DNA from: Apiotrichum sp. Y4204
Taxonomy: Eukaryota > Basidiomycota > Tremellomycetes > Trichosporonales > Trichosporonaceae
NCBI GenBank assembly: GCA_025531455.1
Contig: JAMYHL010000083.1
Span: forward strand, 62,001-126,000
Direction: 5' to 3'
Length of the DNA stretch: 64,000 bases
The notes under the pieces are model-generated. The model searched no databases. It was not told the DNA's origin and saw only the letters and a list, made by a program, of their open reading frames with translations. Shown here piece after piece: positions 44,921-55,757 of this stretch; the stretch's first letter is position 1; each line of letters begins with the position of its first letter. The position numbers and the translations under genes were made by a program.

Positions 44921-45230
44921 CGGATGCGGCGATGCCGCTGTCGTAGCATTCCACGGAACGGAGTTTAGGTTCGGATGCGCGATGACATGATGGCATTGAG
45001 ATGCGTAGCCGCAGCATTGCATTCCATCGGACTCCGGTCAATGGCATTGCATTAGAGACCCATGTTCCGATAGAGAGATGTGAGACATCCGAGTGGATTG
45101 TAGGGACGTGGTTGGACCACAGAGTAGGCCAAAGTAGATTCCACGCCAAACAACAAGCGCAACAACTAGACGACCACACTCTAGACGACAACACTTGTCT
45201 TGATTTCTTTCCCATCACCCATCATCCAAA
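44921..45230. promoter_or_regulatory. Intergenic, promoter of TenA-like gene
   Basis: 310 bp with two GCATTGCAT-type motifs at 45013-45021 and 45043-45051, about 180-220 bp upstream of the next ATG. Nothing else seen. Confidence 0.4.
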
Positions 45231-45860
45231 ATGCCCATCACCACGACGCTCCGCGCGCAGCACGACGCAAAGTGGACTGCTGCGATCTCGCACAAGTTTG
45301 TCGACGACCTGTGGACGGGCACGATCCCGGACGCCGCGATGGGCGTATACCTCGCGCAAGACTATCTCTTCGTGGACGTGTTCGTCGCGCTGATGGGCGC
45401 AGCCGTGAGCCACGCGGACTCTCCCCCGGCGCGCATGAAGATTGCGCGCCAGCTCGGCCTGATCACAAACGACGAGGACGGGTACTTTCTCCGCGCCCTC
45501 GAGCGCCTGCAGCAGAAGCCCGCGACGCCCCTGCCCCCGACCCAGGGCTTTATCGAGCTCATGAACGACGCGCGCGGCGACTACGCCGCGGCACTCACGG
45601 TGCTTCTTGTCGCCGAGTGGCTGTACCTCGACTGGGCGACGGTCGGGCGCGAGAACGCCGCAGTCCCAGCGGACTGGCTGCACGCCGAGTGGATCGAGCT
45701 GCACCGCGGACCCGGGTTCGAGGCGTGGGTCCAGCTCCTCAAGGACGAGCTCGACCGTGTGGCGGACCAGGGCGGAGAGGAGACGCGCGCGCGCATCGAG
45801 GACATGTTCGCCCGCGCCGTCGCGCTCGAACTTGCGTTCTTCGAGGCGACGTACCCGTAG
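45231..45860 (+). CDS. TenA/THI-4 family protein
   Basis: Single exon, 209 aa, the usual size for a stand-alone TenA all-helical domain. Conserved features: the N-terminal helix with FVDDLWTGTIPDAAMGVYLAQDYLFVDVF, a mid-protein GDYAAALTVLLVAEWLYLDWA helix, and the C-terminal MFARAVALELAFFEATY helix with the paired Glu typical of the family. TenA_C/TenA_E proteins hydrolyse aminopyrimidine forms of degraded thiamine in vitamin B1 salvage. The catalytic Cys of TenA_C (usually in a Y-C-x-Y/F-P motif) is not seen, so a TenA_E-type or non-thiamine role is more likely. No targeting signal, so presumably cytosolic. Confidence 0.85.
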   Translation: MPITTTLRAQHDAKWTAAISHKFVDDLWTGTIPDAAMGVYLAQDYLFVDVFVALMGAAVSHADSPPARMKIARQLGLITNDEDGYFLRALERLQQKPATPLPPTQGFIELMNDARGDYAAALTVLLVAEWLYLDWATVGRENAAVPADWLHAEWIELHRGPGFEAWVQLLKDELDRVADQGGEETRARIEDMFARAVALELAFFEATYP

Positions 45861-46572
45861 CTATTACTGTATGCATCGAGCTCGGAGCCGGACTGTCGGA
45901 CTGTCGGACACGGAGACCTCGGAGAGGAGAGGGGCTAGAGGGGTGGAGGGAGCTCGGGGTGACACCTGGGGGTGTCAGTTGGCGTTATCAACCTTTACTA
46001 ATACTACACGTCATTTATTTATTCCCCATGCGGGGCCTCCAAGCGCCGGCCGCGCCTCCACTTTTTAGTAGTGCGCTAGTGCCTCTCGTCACCACGCGTC
46101 AGCGCACAGGGATCAGCGTGATCAGCATGGCGATCATCGGACACACGCGAAAGCACACTGTCAGACACACGCAAGACACCGTCAGCGTGTGTTGCTGTAT
46201 TTCTGTCTTCCCTCCCTCTCCATACTCCTATATAAAGCACTTTTTTTTTGCCTTCCCTCTTGTTGCTCGCTACCATTCCACTCGAGCACGCCACCACTCT
46301 TGCTCGCAGCGCTATCACACCCTTCTTTTTCTCTTCTAGTTCATGCTCGTTGCCACAAGACAGTCGGTTCTCGTTTGCAGCAGCATCGCTTCCGTCTGGA
46401 GACATAATACTTGGATCACATCTAGATCCATCCTCCAGGTGAGTAGGGAAGGGGGAAGTGAAGGAGGACGTGGCAGCTGTGCAACGTTCGATCGCGTAGC
46501 TGCTCCCCATCCTTAATGTCTTCGTCCCATCACTCACGGCAGTCCTCTATACCCCGCAGAACATTCCTCACA
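45861..46572. promoter_or_regulatory. Intergenic, promoter and 5' UTR of M3 peptidase
   Basis: 712 bp. TATA-like CTATATAAAGC near 46228 is followed by a pyrimidine-rich transcription-start-like zone. The stretch 46440-46550 may hold a 5' UTR intron (GTGAGT donor at 46440). An in-frame upstream ATG at 46516 could extend the protein. Confidence 0.45.
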
Positions 46573-48936
46573 ATGGCCACTCCCGCCGCCGCCCCCGTGC
46601 CACCCGCCAAGCCGCTCTCGTGGACCTACACGCCCGAGAAGGTCACGCAGGTCGTCGACCAGGAGATCTCGCAGTACGATGCGCTTCTTGACGAGATTGC
46701 CGCCCTGCCAAAGGACAAGCGCACGTACGAGAGTGTCGTGCGCCCCATGGCCACCTACGACTCGCGCGTCGGGTGGATCACCGAGCCGGCTTCGTTCCTC
46801 AAGTATGTCAGCACCGACGAGGCTATCCGCAACGCCTCGGTTGAGGGCGAGAAGAAGCTGAGCGTGAGTGAGCTGCTAGCCAGAATCCCAGCTTTCGCTA
46901 ACAATCAGGACTACGGCCTCAAGACGATGGCCCGCGAGGACATCTACCAGGCCATCCTTGACGCCCAGGAGCACACGACCAAGAACGGCGTCAAGCTCAA
47001 CCCCGAGGAGCAGCTTGTTCTCGACCACGCCATTCGTGACCGCAAGCGCAACGGTCTGGGTCTCGACAAGGAGAAGCGCGAGAAGCTCCTCGCCGTCAAG
47101 AAGAAGATCGCCGACCTGTCCATCGACTTCCAGCGCGCATGTAACGAGGAGAAGGGCTTCTTGCTCTTCACTCGCGAGGTGAGTCGCTGACCGTGTGGGT
47201 GCTTGAAGCCCATAACACCCACCCTGCAACTCGCCCTAACACCCAGGAACTCGATGGCGTCCCCGATGCGGTCATCGACGGATACCCCAAGGAGGGCGAC
47301 AAGTACAAGGTGACCTTCAAGACGCCCGACATCTTCCCCATCTTCCAGTACGCCAACGTTCCCGAGACCCGCCGCAAGGCGCAAATGGGCTACGAGGGCA
47401 AGACGCTGGATAACATTCCTGTCCTCGACGAGATTGTCAAGCTCCGCAAGGAGGTCGCCGAGATCCTCGGCTTTGACACTTTTGCCGACTACGTCCTCGA
47501 CATCAAGATGGCCAAGAACGCCAAGAATGTCAACGAGTTCCTCACCGACCTCCGCGAGAAGCTCACTCCCCTCGGCGAGGCAGAGCGCAAGAAGCTGCTT
47601 GCCCTCAAGAAGGAGGAGCACGAGAAGCGCGGTCTCCCCGCCGACAACCAGTTCAACCTCTGGGACTACCGCTACTACGACCGTCTCTGGACTGAGCGCG
47701 AGCTTGCGCTCGACGACGAGAAGGTCAAAGAGTACTTCCCCGTCGACAAGGTCGTCCCTACCATCCTCGACATTTACCGCAAGATGCTCAGCGTCCAGTT
47801 CTACCCCATAAACCCCGAGCAGGTCGAGGGTGACATGAAGTGGCACCCGGACACCGAGTACGTCTCTTAACTCCCCATTGTTCCCCACTGACTTCCAGGG
47901 CGTACGCGGTCTGGGACCACCAGGACGGCAAGGACGGCGACTTCCTTGGCTACATGTACCTGGACCTCTTCCCCCGCGAGAACAAGTACGGCCACGCTGC
48001 CGTTTGGGGCCTTATCCCCGGCTGCACCAAGGAGGACGGCTCGCGCTCGTACCCCACCGTGTGCATGGTCGCCAACCTTGCCAAGCCGACTGGCAACCGC
48101 CCTGCTCTCATGAAGCACAACGACGTCGTGACCTTCTTCGTGAGTGCCCACAGCCGGGACGCTATCTAACATTTAGCACGAGATGGGACACGCGTTCCAC
48201 GGCCTCTGCTCGGCGACGCAGTTCAGCCAGTTCCACGGCACGAGCGTTGCACGCGACTTTGTCGAGGCGCCGAGCCAGATGCTCGAGAACTGGTGGGTTT
48301 CTTGCAGTTTCCGGATCTAACCCTCAGGTGCTGGCTTCCCGAGCAGCTCAAGACCATGTCGTCGCACTTTGAGACTGGCGAGCACCTCCCCGACGACCTC
48401 ATTGAGGCGATCATCAAGAGCCGCAACGTCAACCAGGGCCTCTTCAACCTGAGGCAGCTCTTCTTCGGCATCTACGACAGTGAGTCGACAATCGTTCTCC
48501 TAAACTCACAGCAGTGACCATCCACACCTCCAAGGAGGAGCAGGACCTTACCAAGCTGTGGTGCGACCTGCGCGAGAATGTGTCTCTCGTGTCGACTGAT
48601 GGCGAGTACGTCGGCGGCCAGAGCGGCTTTGCCCACATTGTGGGTGGTTACGCGGCGGGCTACTACGGCTACCTGTACTCGCTCGTCTTTGCGGCGGACA
48701 TGTTCGAGACTGTCTTCAAGTCGGACCCGATGAACCCGGCTTTTGGCATGAAGTACCGCAAGTCGATCCTCGGCCCGGGTGGAAGCCGGTAAGTGAAAAG
48801 AGTGGATAGAACCAGTACAGTCCTAACCCACAGCGAGGAGATGGACTCGCTCAAGGAGTTCCTCGGCCGCGAGCCCAACAACGAGGCGTTCCTCAAGCAG
48901 CTGCTCAGCGGCGGGGACGCAACGGCCAAGCTCTAG
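46573..48936 (+). CDS. M3 family oligopeptidase (thimet/saccharolysin type)
   Basis: Eight exons: 46573-46863, 46909-47178, 47247-47857, 47899-48139, 48177-48292, 48328-48479, 48515-48788 and 48834-48936; 685 aa, the expected length. The zinc site H-E-M-G-H is at ~472-476, exactly at the start of exon 5, followed by [23 protein letters not shown]; the third ligand lies in [11 protein letters not shown]. The C-terminal dome motif [20 protein letters not shown] is also M3-typical. Such enzymes cut short cytosolic peptides (under ~20 residues), completing protein turnover after the proteasome and mitochondrial proteases. The ATG at 46573 is used because the conserved part begins soon after it. 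The upstream ATG at 46516 would add an Arg/Ser-rich start (SRQSSIPRRTFLT) that might target mitochondria. Confidence 0.93.
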
Positions 48937-49059
48937 AGGGACAGAGGCATCGGAACACAAGCATATCGGACTGCAGTACATTGGTGTCAGAAGAATGCCT
49001 GGGGAGCATGGAGAGCTGTGCATGCAACGTTTAATCATCTACAACCTGAATTTGTTTCT

Positions 49060-50141
49060 CTACTCGAGCTTGAGCACCCAGATGTCGTCGAGACGCGTGT
49101 TGTTGTCGTCCAGGCCGCCCTGCACCACAATTCCGCCGTCGACGGCATCGCTAGCGAACCATCCACGCGCAGCAGGCTTTTCACCAGTAGTCACCACCTC
49201 GTCCCACTTGTCGGACGCCGGGTCGTAGGCCCACGCGTCGTCCCAGAACTTGCCCGCGGCGTCGTGCCCGCCAGTAATGCTCGGCTTGCCCTCGCCCATG
49301 GCGACCACGAGGCGCTTGCCGACGGCGTGCATGCCGCAGACCGAGCGCGGTCCGGGGCCGTTCGTTGCGGCGTCGCGCGCCAGGTCAACTCCGTCATCGC
49401 GCGCCAGCCCCTCCGCCTTGCCAAAGACCCGGGAGCTCCACACGTCCTTCTCGAGGAGATCAATCGCGCCGCCGACCTCGGTCGTGCCGTTGAACCCGCC
49501 AAAACGCCAGAGGCCACCGAGGGCCGCGAGCGTCGTCCCGCCGCGCGGCGCGCCGGGCGCATCCGCCAGCTTTTCCCATGTGCGCTGACCAATATCAAAA
49601 GCCCACACGTCGTTCAGCCGTCCCGTCGCCGCGTCGCCGCATCCCGCGTGGATGATAAACTTGCCCGCCTCGGCCGCCGCGCAGTGATAGCTCCGTGCGG
49701 CGGGGTAAGGCCCCGCAGAAGGGGTAAGCGTGCTCCAGGAGGCGGTGGCCGTGTCAAAGACGTGCACCGCGCCGGATTCGTCGAGCGGGTCCAGTGCAGG
49801 TCCACCGCGCTGGGACGTGAGTGGAAGCAAGGGGTGTGTAGACGTACGCCACTGAAGAGGTAGATGCTCGAGCCGAGGACGGCGGCGGCGTGCCCCACGC
49901 GCGGAATCGGCGCGCCGGGGGCCGCAATGGCCTCGTATGCACCCGTGCCGAGGTCGACGACATGTACCGCGTTGTCGACCGGCTCGCGGGGCAGGATCTC
50001 GCTTCCGTCAGAAATGATAGCCCAAAGCTTGGCTCTATCTCACCCGCCGAAGAGGTATGCGCGCGCGCCGACGACGGAGAGAGAGTGCGAGCTGCGCTGC
50101 AGCGCGGCGGTCGCGATGCGTGTCCAGGTGCCAGAGACCAT
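49060..50141 (-). CDS. Kelch-repeat protein
   Basis: Three exons: 50141-50044, 50001-49848 and 49809-49060; introns of 42 and 38 nt; 333 aa. Kelch motifs (G-G doublet, then Y/F and W at fixed spacing) recur: HSLSVVGARAYLFGGE, GHAAAVLGSSIYLFSGRGG, YHCAAAEAGKFIIHAGCGD with DVWAFDIGQRTWEKL, TTLAALGGLWRFGGFNG, and GIVVQGGLDDNNTRLDDIW. This makes a five- or six-bladed propeller with no extra domain. Fungal kelch-only proteins of this size are mostly uncharacterised. No signal peptide. Its 3' end lies 123 bp from the convergent M3 peptidase gene. Confidence 0.88.
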
Positions 50142-50757
50142 CGTGGATGAGAGATGATAAGATGGTGGATGGGGATGAGAAGTGATGCTCGATGCGGCTT
50201 TTTGTTCTCCTCGTGTTTCTCGGCAAATAGTTATATCTGGCCCACTGCTGTTTCTTGTCTGCAATGCGATGCGCAATGTCCCGAGACTTCCCATGACGGA
50301 CAAAAGACTCGTTTCCCACTCGCCAAGAGAATCACGATAGCGAGAACTGCACGGGTCCTCGCGGCTCAGGCATTGAGCAAGGACGAGCGTATGAGCGTGT
50401 CATCGACCGGCTGTTGTTCGTTGTCGCGTGGCCACGGGGCGGCGTCAGCCGATCGACCGACAGCCGGCGTGCCTCAAACGTACCGAGACCCCCAGGTGCT
50501 GCCCATCGACATCGACGGCATGCATGCGGCTCTGTCTGCGCCGATGCAGAGGGTCGGAGCGCGTGTGGTGATGGCGGCGGTGACGGTAACGACGCTGAGA
50601 AAGACAGCGCAAGCGTGAGATGGACGGGGATGTTGATCTTGTCTCCCGAGTCGGACGCGATTCCAGCCTCCAGCCACTCATCCATTTTGTTTATTTTTTT
50701 TTTCTTCCACCTCCATCTCTCTTCCCCTCATCCACCTCTCCACCCCACTCCACCACC
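50142..50757. promoter_or_regulatory. Divergent intergenic region
   Basis: 616 bp between the kelch gene (minus) and the next gene (plus), with both promoters. A T-rich and pyrimidine-rich run (50685-50750) precedes the ATG at 50758. Confidence 0.4.
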
Positions 50758-52337
50758 ATGGGCCGGCGCCGCATGCCGTCAATGGACGTGCCCAAGCACT
50801 GGGTCTTCCGCGTAAGCAGCGCGCTCACGCCGCCGATGCAGCGCCACCTGTGGGCAGCGTACACCGACCTCGTGTCCATCTGCGTGCCCGACAGCGCGCC
50901 CCCAGCCTCGACGACCTGGTCGCTCACTCTCGGCCGCAAGGTGTTTGCAAGCGACGAATCGGGCCACTCGAGCGCAAACACGGACGCAGCTACGCGCGGC
51001 GCATGCGTCACTCCCGGGACACTCCAGCACCGCGCGTCGAGCCCTGCCGCGCGCGCTGCCGCCCTGCGATTCATGGCCACGCTGGATCTCCTCCTCGGCG
51101 GCGCGGGGGAAGGGCGCGGGCGTATCGAGCCCGGATGCTTTACCCCCGAGGAGCGCGGGCCGAGCCCCGCCCCCGCGTGGGGCGGGTGGGGCGGCATGGA
51201 CGGCCTGTTTGGCTCGCCGAGAGATATGTGTGGCCGCGTCGATTTCTCTGCGTTGCACACTGCCCGCATCATGCAGGTCGTGCCCGGGGCCGACGGCAAG
51301 CAGGAGATTGACCCCGCGGAGATTGAGGCGGCCGCCGACGCCGTGCGCGCGCGCTGTGGTGTGCGGCAGGATACCGATATCATGCCGTTTCGCCTCGGCG
51401 GGCTCGGGACGTGTGTGACTGTCGACATAGGGAGCGACGAGGAGTACGTGCTGGTTGCGATGTCGCTGACCTCAGGTGGAAGCTGTGTGAGGGCTACGAC
51501 GAGGGATACACGTTCTACATCAACCTCCGCCCGCCGGGGTCGGGCGGGAGCGTCGACTTTCACATGCCGCAGCTGGGGTACTCTGTGCCGCTGCTCGCGG
51601 GTGACTTGTTGGGCTTCCGCTCGGCGGTGCAGCTCCACTCGATACGCGACGGGCCAGAGGACGACGCGCCGAAGAAGGGAAAGAAGAAGAAGAATAAAAA
51701 GAAGAAGAAAAAGGCCGTGGCGGCAGTCGAGGACCCGGACTCGGATGTCGAGGAGCTGGCCGAGGCGATGGGAAGCACAAGCGTTGGGAGTGTCGGGCCG
51801 CATGCCTCGTCGTCCGCTGGTCCGTCTCATGCCGCCGGGTCATCATCTGCGACGGGGTCGTCTTACGCCGCGGGGTCTTCGGCTACGGCAGGCTCCTCGT
51901 CCCTGACGGGCTCATCCTCAATGGCAGGGTCGTCTTCCGCAGGGCCATCCTCAGCGGGACCATCCTCAGCCAGGCCGTCCTCAGCAGGGCCATCAGCAGG
52001 ACCATCAGCAGGACCGTCATCGGCGGGACACTCCGCCGGCCCATCTTCCGGACCCTCAATCGCGCAGTACACTGCTGCCCCAGGGAGCTCCACCGCCGCC
52101 GGCGCCTCCACCTCGGCCCTGTCCCGCCCGCGTGCGACTCCCCCGCCAGGCGCGCACGCCCCCGCGGGCCGCTGCCCGCGCATCATGATAACGGTGTGGA
52201 CGGACATTGAGACGGTCGCCAACGTCGCGATGGCGGCCAAGATTGTGTGGCCCGAGCTGCAGATTGCGGGCATCGAGAGCCCGCCGAGCAGCCCCGAGCT
52301 GCCTCCCGCCGCGGGGAAGCGGCCGGTGCGCGGATGA
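50758..52337 (+). CDS. Degenerate 2OG-dioxygenase-like protein with Ser/Ala/Gly/Pro repeats
   Basis: Two exons, 50758-51443 and 51476-52337, with a 32-nt intron; 515 aa. The first ~300 residues are folded. The segment RLGGLGTCVTVDIGSDEE, WKLCEGYDEGYTFYINL and FHMPQLGYSVPLLAGDLLGF then QLHS has the strand order and P-x-x-A-G-D-L turn of the double-stranded beta-helix of 2-oxoglutarate oxygenase-like proteins of basidiomycetes. However, the H-x-D metal motif is replaced (I-G-S-D-E), so activity is doubtful. A poly-Lys patch (KKGKKKKNKKKKKK, ~303-316) may be a nuclear localisation signal. After it come ~100 residues of repeats such as SSAGPSSARP, then a short conserved-looking C-terminus (MITVWTDIETVANVAMAAKI). 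The function is unknown. Confidence 0.6.
51790..52080 (+). repeat. Low-complexity Ser/Ala/Gly/Pro coding repeats
   Basis: Imperfect short repeats encoding AGSS, TGSS, AGPSS and SAGPS units in the C-terminal half of the 2OG-like protein. Confidence 0.8.
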
Positions 52338-52571
52338 TGTATTGGAGTTTGGGTTTGATGTTTCCCGGGGCCTAACCTCTCATGCTCTTTGAGTTGTCCC
52401 ACTGCTAATGGCATTGCTGACGTCTCCATTTGGTGCATGATGATTTCGGCTATTGAGAACTATATTGGTTTCTTTACTCATTTTCTGATTCCCGATATAT
52501 ACACAAGCTCTGCTCTGCTTTGGGGCCACGCGACTGACTAAAGCACATATGTTTCTGCGGTTCCCACCTTC

Positions 52572-52929
52572 TCACTCGGCGACATCGCGCGGATACTTGC
52601 GGTGGATGCAGCACTGGAAGTCGGCCGGGCCCGGGCAGTGGCCGGGGTAGCTGGTGCCGTGCTCGGCGCGGCAGTCGGATGTCCAGAGACACAGGCCGCC
52701 AGGCTGCGAGGGGATACCGCAGCCCGCAATGCAGCACACGTTGTTTGCGCCGCCCGAGCAGTGGCCGGTCACTGGCCTCCCGCCGGTTGAGCGACAGTAC
52801 GACGGGTCAAAGCATCCGCCTGCTGTTAGTCCTGCCGAAAGGAGACGTACCCTTCACTCCGTCTGCTACACACGACTCGTGTGCGCTTACGCTAATGGCC
52901 AGGACGAGGAGAATGAGGGAGGAGAGCAT
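52572..52929 (-). CDS. Small secreted cysteine-rich protein, copy 1
   Basis: Two exons, 52929-52851 and 52819-52572, joined across a 31-nt intron; 108 aa. Signal peptide MLSSLILLVLAISVSA, then a mature ~92-residue domain with twelve cysteines: GGCFDPSYCRST, VTGHCSGGANNVCCIAGCG, and SQPGGLCLWTSDC...YPGHCPGPADFQCC. It has two copies of a C-P-G-(P/G)...C-C module. The module G-x-C-P-G-P-x-D-x-Q-C-C is known at the N-terminus of some fungal lysozyme-like and muramidase proteins, where it probably forms a disulfide-tight carbohydrate-binding fold; here it stands alone. It is presumably exported. A paralogue lies at 55394-55757 on the same strand. Confidence 0.75.
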
Positions 52930-55393
52930 ATTGTGATGAGCTGCGAGGGATGGGACAGATTCGAGAGGTGGGAGAGATGGAGGACGGGACAAAGCGGCGC
53001 CCCGTCAAGTTTATATACCATGTCAAACAACGCACACTGATGTCTGATCCGTACTGACCGACGGGCTCGCGATGGACAGTAGTCAGGTGCGACGGCGCTC
53101 GACATCCGCACGACACCACTTGAGCCTTAATCTGCAGCTGCTCACAGTCTCACTCGACGCGCGGTGTCTGCCGAGATGCCCTCGTCACATGCCACACACG
53201 GTGAGTGTCATCCCTTCCAAGTGCGAACCTGGCTCGGTGCTGTGCCGTTGGAGAGCTGGAAGTGACCGCAACGAGTAGCGTAAGGCATTAGGACATCTAT
53301 CGTATGATCAGGCGGTTCGGCGATGGAGGCACCTTCGGGCGACTCTAATCTGACTCAGTAAGGTGCTGGACTCTGGAAGTGACACCTTGTTCTGCGGTCG
53401 CCTCGCGCAATGACATGGTGGAACGCGCCTGGAGGAGAGAGCGGCACGTCGTTGAGACCGCAACACAGTTGACGGGCATCACCACCGCCGAGTCGCCACT
53501 GCCACTGAGAAACGACGCATGCCGTCTGGATATTGGCAGTTTCCAAGCAAGGTCTCATAGACATCCCGCGCGGCAGAGACGCCATCCACAACCGTCATAG
53601 TTCAACAGCGTCCGGCACCGAGCGCCGCCGCGCGGCCGCGTGTGCGGGGGTCCCTACAAAGCAGTCGCCGTACGATCATACGCCAAGATCCATCCCGGGA
53701 TGTGTCGCATTATCAGAGTTTAATCTCCGTGAAATCCATCCTCCGATCAGTCTATTCTCAGAAATGACACCACACGGGCCAAGCCCATGCCGCGGTCCCA
53801 TGATGCAGGTCAAAGTAACATGCTTACAGCCTCCGATGGATCAAGTGGGGAATAGCGCTGTTTATGCTTGTTCGCTTCGTCTGTGCAACGCAACATATGA
53901 CGGGGTGTATGGAGGAAAGGTTCTGCATTCTGTCACTGCCATTCTTTTTTTGTTGGAACAATATTGACAAGAGTCAACCCGGGGAGCGACTTACAGTTGG
54001 AACTCGCTTCCTCTCAACTCTCACCTAGTCTGGAGGCGCTGGCGCCGAGACCAGCACCGTCGCCGAGCCCGTTGGCGCCCAGCCTCTCCCCGACCTGGCC
54101 GTTCTGCCTTCCACGGGGCCCTCAATCAATGCCGAGGCAAAACGGGATTTTTTTAACAGGGTCGTGACCCACATGCTGGACCATTCGGCCTCTTTGTCCA
54201 GACGGTCTACTGTCAACATAGAAATGTTCAGAGGAGAGACAATGTCCTCACTGGCAGCTCAAGTCGGCGTCTTCCACGTCGACTCTACCGATGTGACCCA
54301 CCAGCATTCCTATTACATCCAGCTGCCGGAACCTGTGAAAGACTTCCTATACAAGTGTAAAATTCGTCAGCCTTAGCCTCAGCCCTCACACAACAGATTC
54401 TGGCATCACGGCAGCCCATGCATTTGGACGTGATACCACCAGATATCCTCTCCACCAGATCTCGATTCTAGTGGAGAAACCTCTGGTACCGCGAAGACCC
54501 AGGCCAAGGTGGAGGCGGAGGCGTGGTCTGGTGGGACTGTACCAATAATCTCACCGCGCTCCATCTAGCTCGTCACCCAATGGCAGACGACTACGACCTC
54601 AGAACGCCTTTTGCCCAGTTGCTTCAAGTCCCAGACCCAGAAACCGGAGGAGTTAAATTGGCCCATGCCTACTACTACTGACTGGCACCTTAATCCAGGC
54701 GCCCGACCAATGCTCTGTCCAACGGCGGCCATTGCGCGGGCTCGAGCGATCCCGACGGACGGCATCTGCAACGCTTGTCGGACCCGGCTGCCTAAAGTTG
54801 ATCGTGCTGCCTCGTCACCGAGCAGCTCACCTCGGCACCGATGCCGCCATGGAAACAAGAAACAAGCTAGACTTTCTCCCGGTCATATGTGACAGGTACT
54901 GTACTGTTCCATGGCGACAGGTCAATGTTTCGACGACGACCAGGGCTAAAAGGGTCATGTTCGTCAACCACAACCTAGTTAACAGGTTGGTGTCAGCCGT
55001 CCACCACAGCTTCCAACGCTTGTTCCTTTTCGATGACCGTCTGGCCCATGAGTATCCAGACGGGACTGTTAGTGCAATGGCTGTCATGGGGGTGATGGGC
55101 GCAGTCCCGAATCTTGTGTGAAAAAGAGGTGCTGCGGACCAAGAGATACCCAACGTTGATCGGGCTGATAGAACACCCCCACCCCCATCACACCGCGCGT
55201 CCTCTCATGCGGCCCAGCAAGATGTACCGTACATACGTCGCGCCTTGTGCTGTTTCCCCAAGTACATTCAGACAGACAGCTGTTTTGGTGTGTTTGTACT
55301 GGATCCTGACCTTCATCGATAGCCACAATCACATTCTCGCCACTGCTTCCCCTCCATTTGGATCATGCGCGATACTCGGATCCTCACTCGACC
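52930..55393. other. Long intergenic region between cysteine-rich paralogues
   Basis: 2,464 bp holding the promoter of copy 1 and the 3' end of copy 2. A possible exon or gene relic (54028-54376) is listed separately. The remainder shows no supported gene. Confidence 0.35.
54028..54376 (+). other. Possible exon or gene relic
   Basis: An open stretch of ~115 codons preceded by a good acceptor (CTCTCACCTAG) and with host-like codon use, ending at a TAG. It includes INAEAKRDFFNRVVTHML and TVNIEMFRGETMSSLAAQ. No start codon or upstream exon can be joined with confidence, and the downstream sequence is stop-rich. It may be a decayed gene or one exon of an unrecognised gene. No family recognised. 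Confidence 0.25.
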
Positions 55394-55757
55394 TTAAACC
55401 GGGCCTTTGAGGGGGATACAGCACTGGAAATCGGGCGGGCCGGGACACAGGCCGCGGACGCTGAGGCGCCCGAGGCGGCGGCAGTCGCGCGTCCAGCGGC
55501 ACATGCCACTGGGTCGGCCGGGGATGGAGCAGCCCTTTACGCAGCAGACGTTGTTTGATCCGCCGGGACAGTGGCCCGCCACGGGGGTGCCGCCGTCAGC
55601 GCGGCATACGCCGGGGTCAAAGCAGCCGCCTGCTGTTAGTCCTGAAGCTCAGAGAGTTCGGAGACATACCGGGAGCACTGCTCATACCCCCCACGTTACA
55701 CGATTCGTAGAAGGCAGAAACGGGGGTGAGGGTTAGGAGAAGGAGGGAAGCGCGCAT
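55394..55757 (-). CDS. Small secreted cysteine-rich protein, copy 2
   Basis: Two exons, 55757-55670 and 55629-55394, with a 40-nt intron at the same position as in copy 1; 107 aa. Signal peptide MRASLLLLTLTPVSA. The mature part repeats copy 1's cysteine pattern: GGCFDPGVCRADGG, VAGHCPGGSNNVCCVKGC, SGMCRWTRDC and RGLCPGPPDFQCC. Shared intron ends (GGACTAACAGCAG) confirm duplication from one ancestor. The surface charge differs: copy 2 is more basic (RWTRDCRRLGRLSVR) where copy 1 is acidic-neutral. Role unknown; a wall- or environment-facing protein is likely. Confidence 0.75.

Noticed and set aside
45200..46339. 379-codon plus-strand frame overlapping the TenA-like gene
   Set aside because: Arg-rich out-of-frame reading; the TenA frame matches a known family.
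50691..51830. 379-codon minus-strand frame
   Set aside because: Antisense shadow of the 2OG-like gene, created by high third-position GC.
54611..54892. GICNACRTRL segment resembling half of a GATA zinc finger
   Set aside because: Only the second Cys pair is present, no first C-x-x-C and no basic tail; likely chance.
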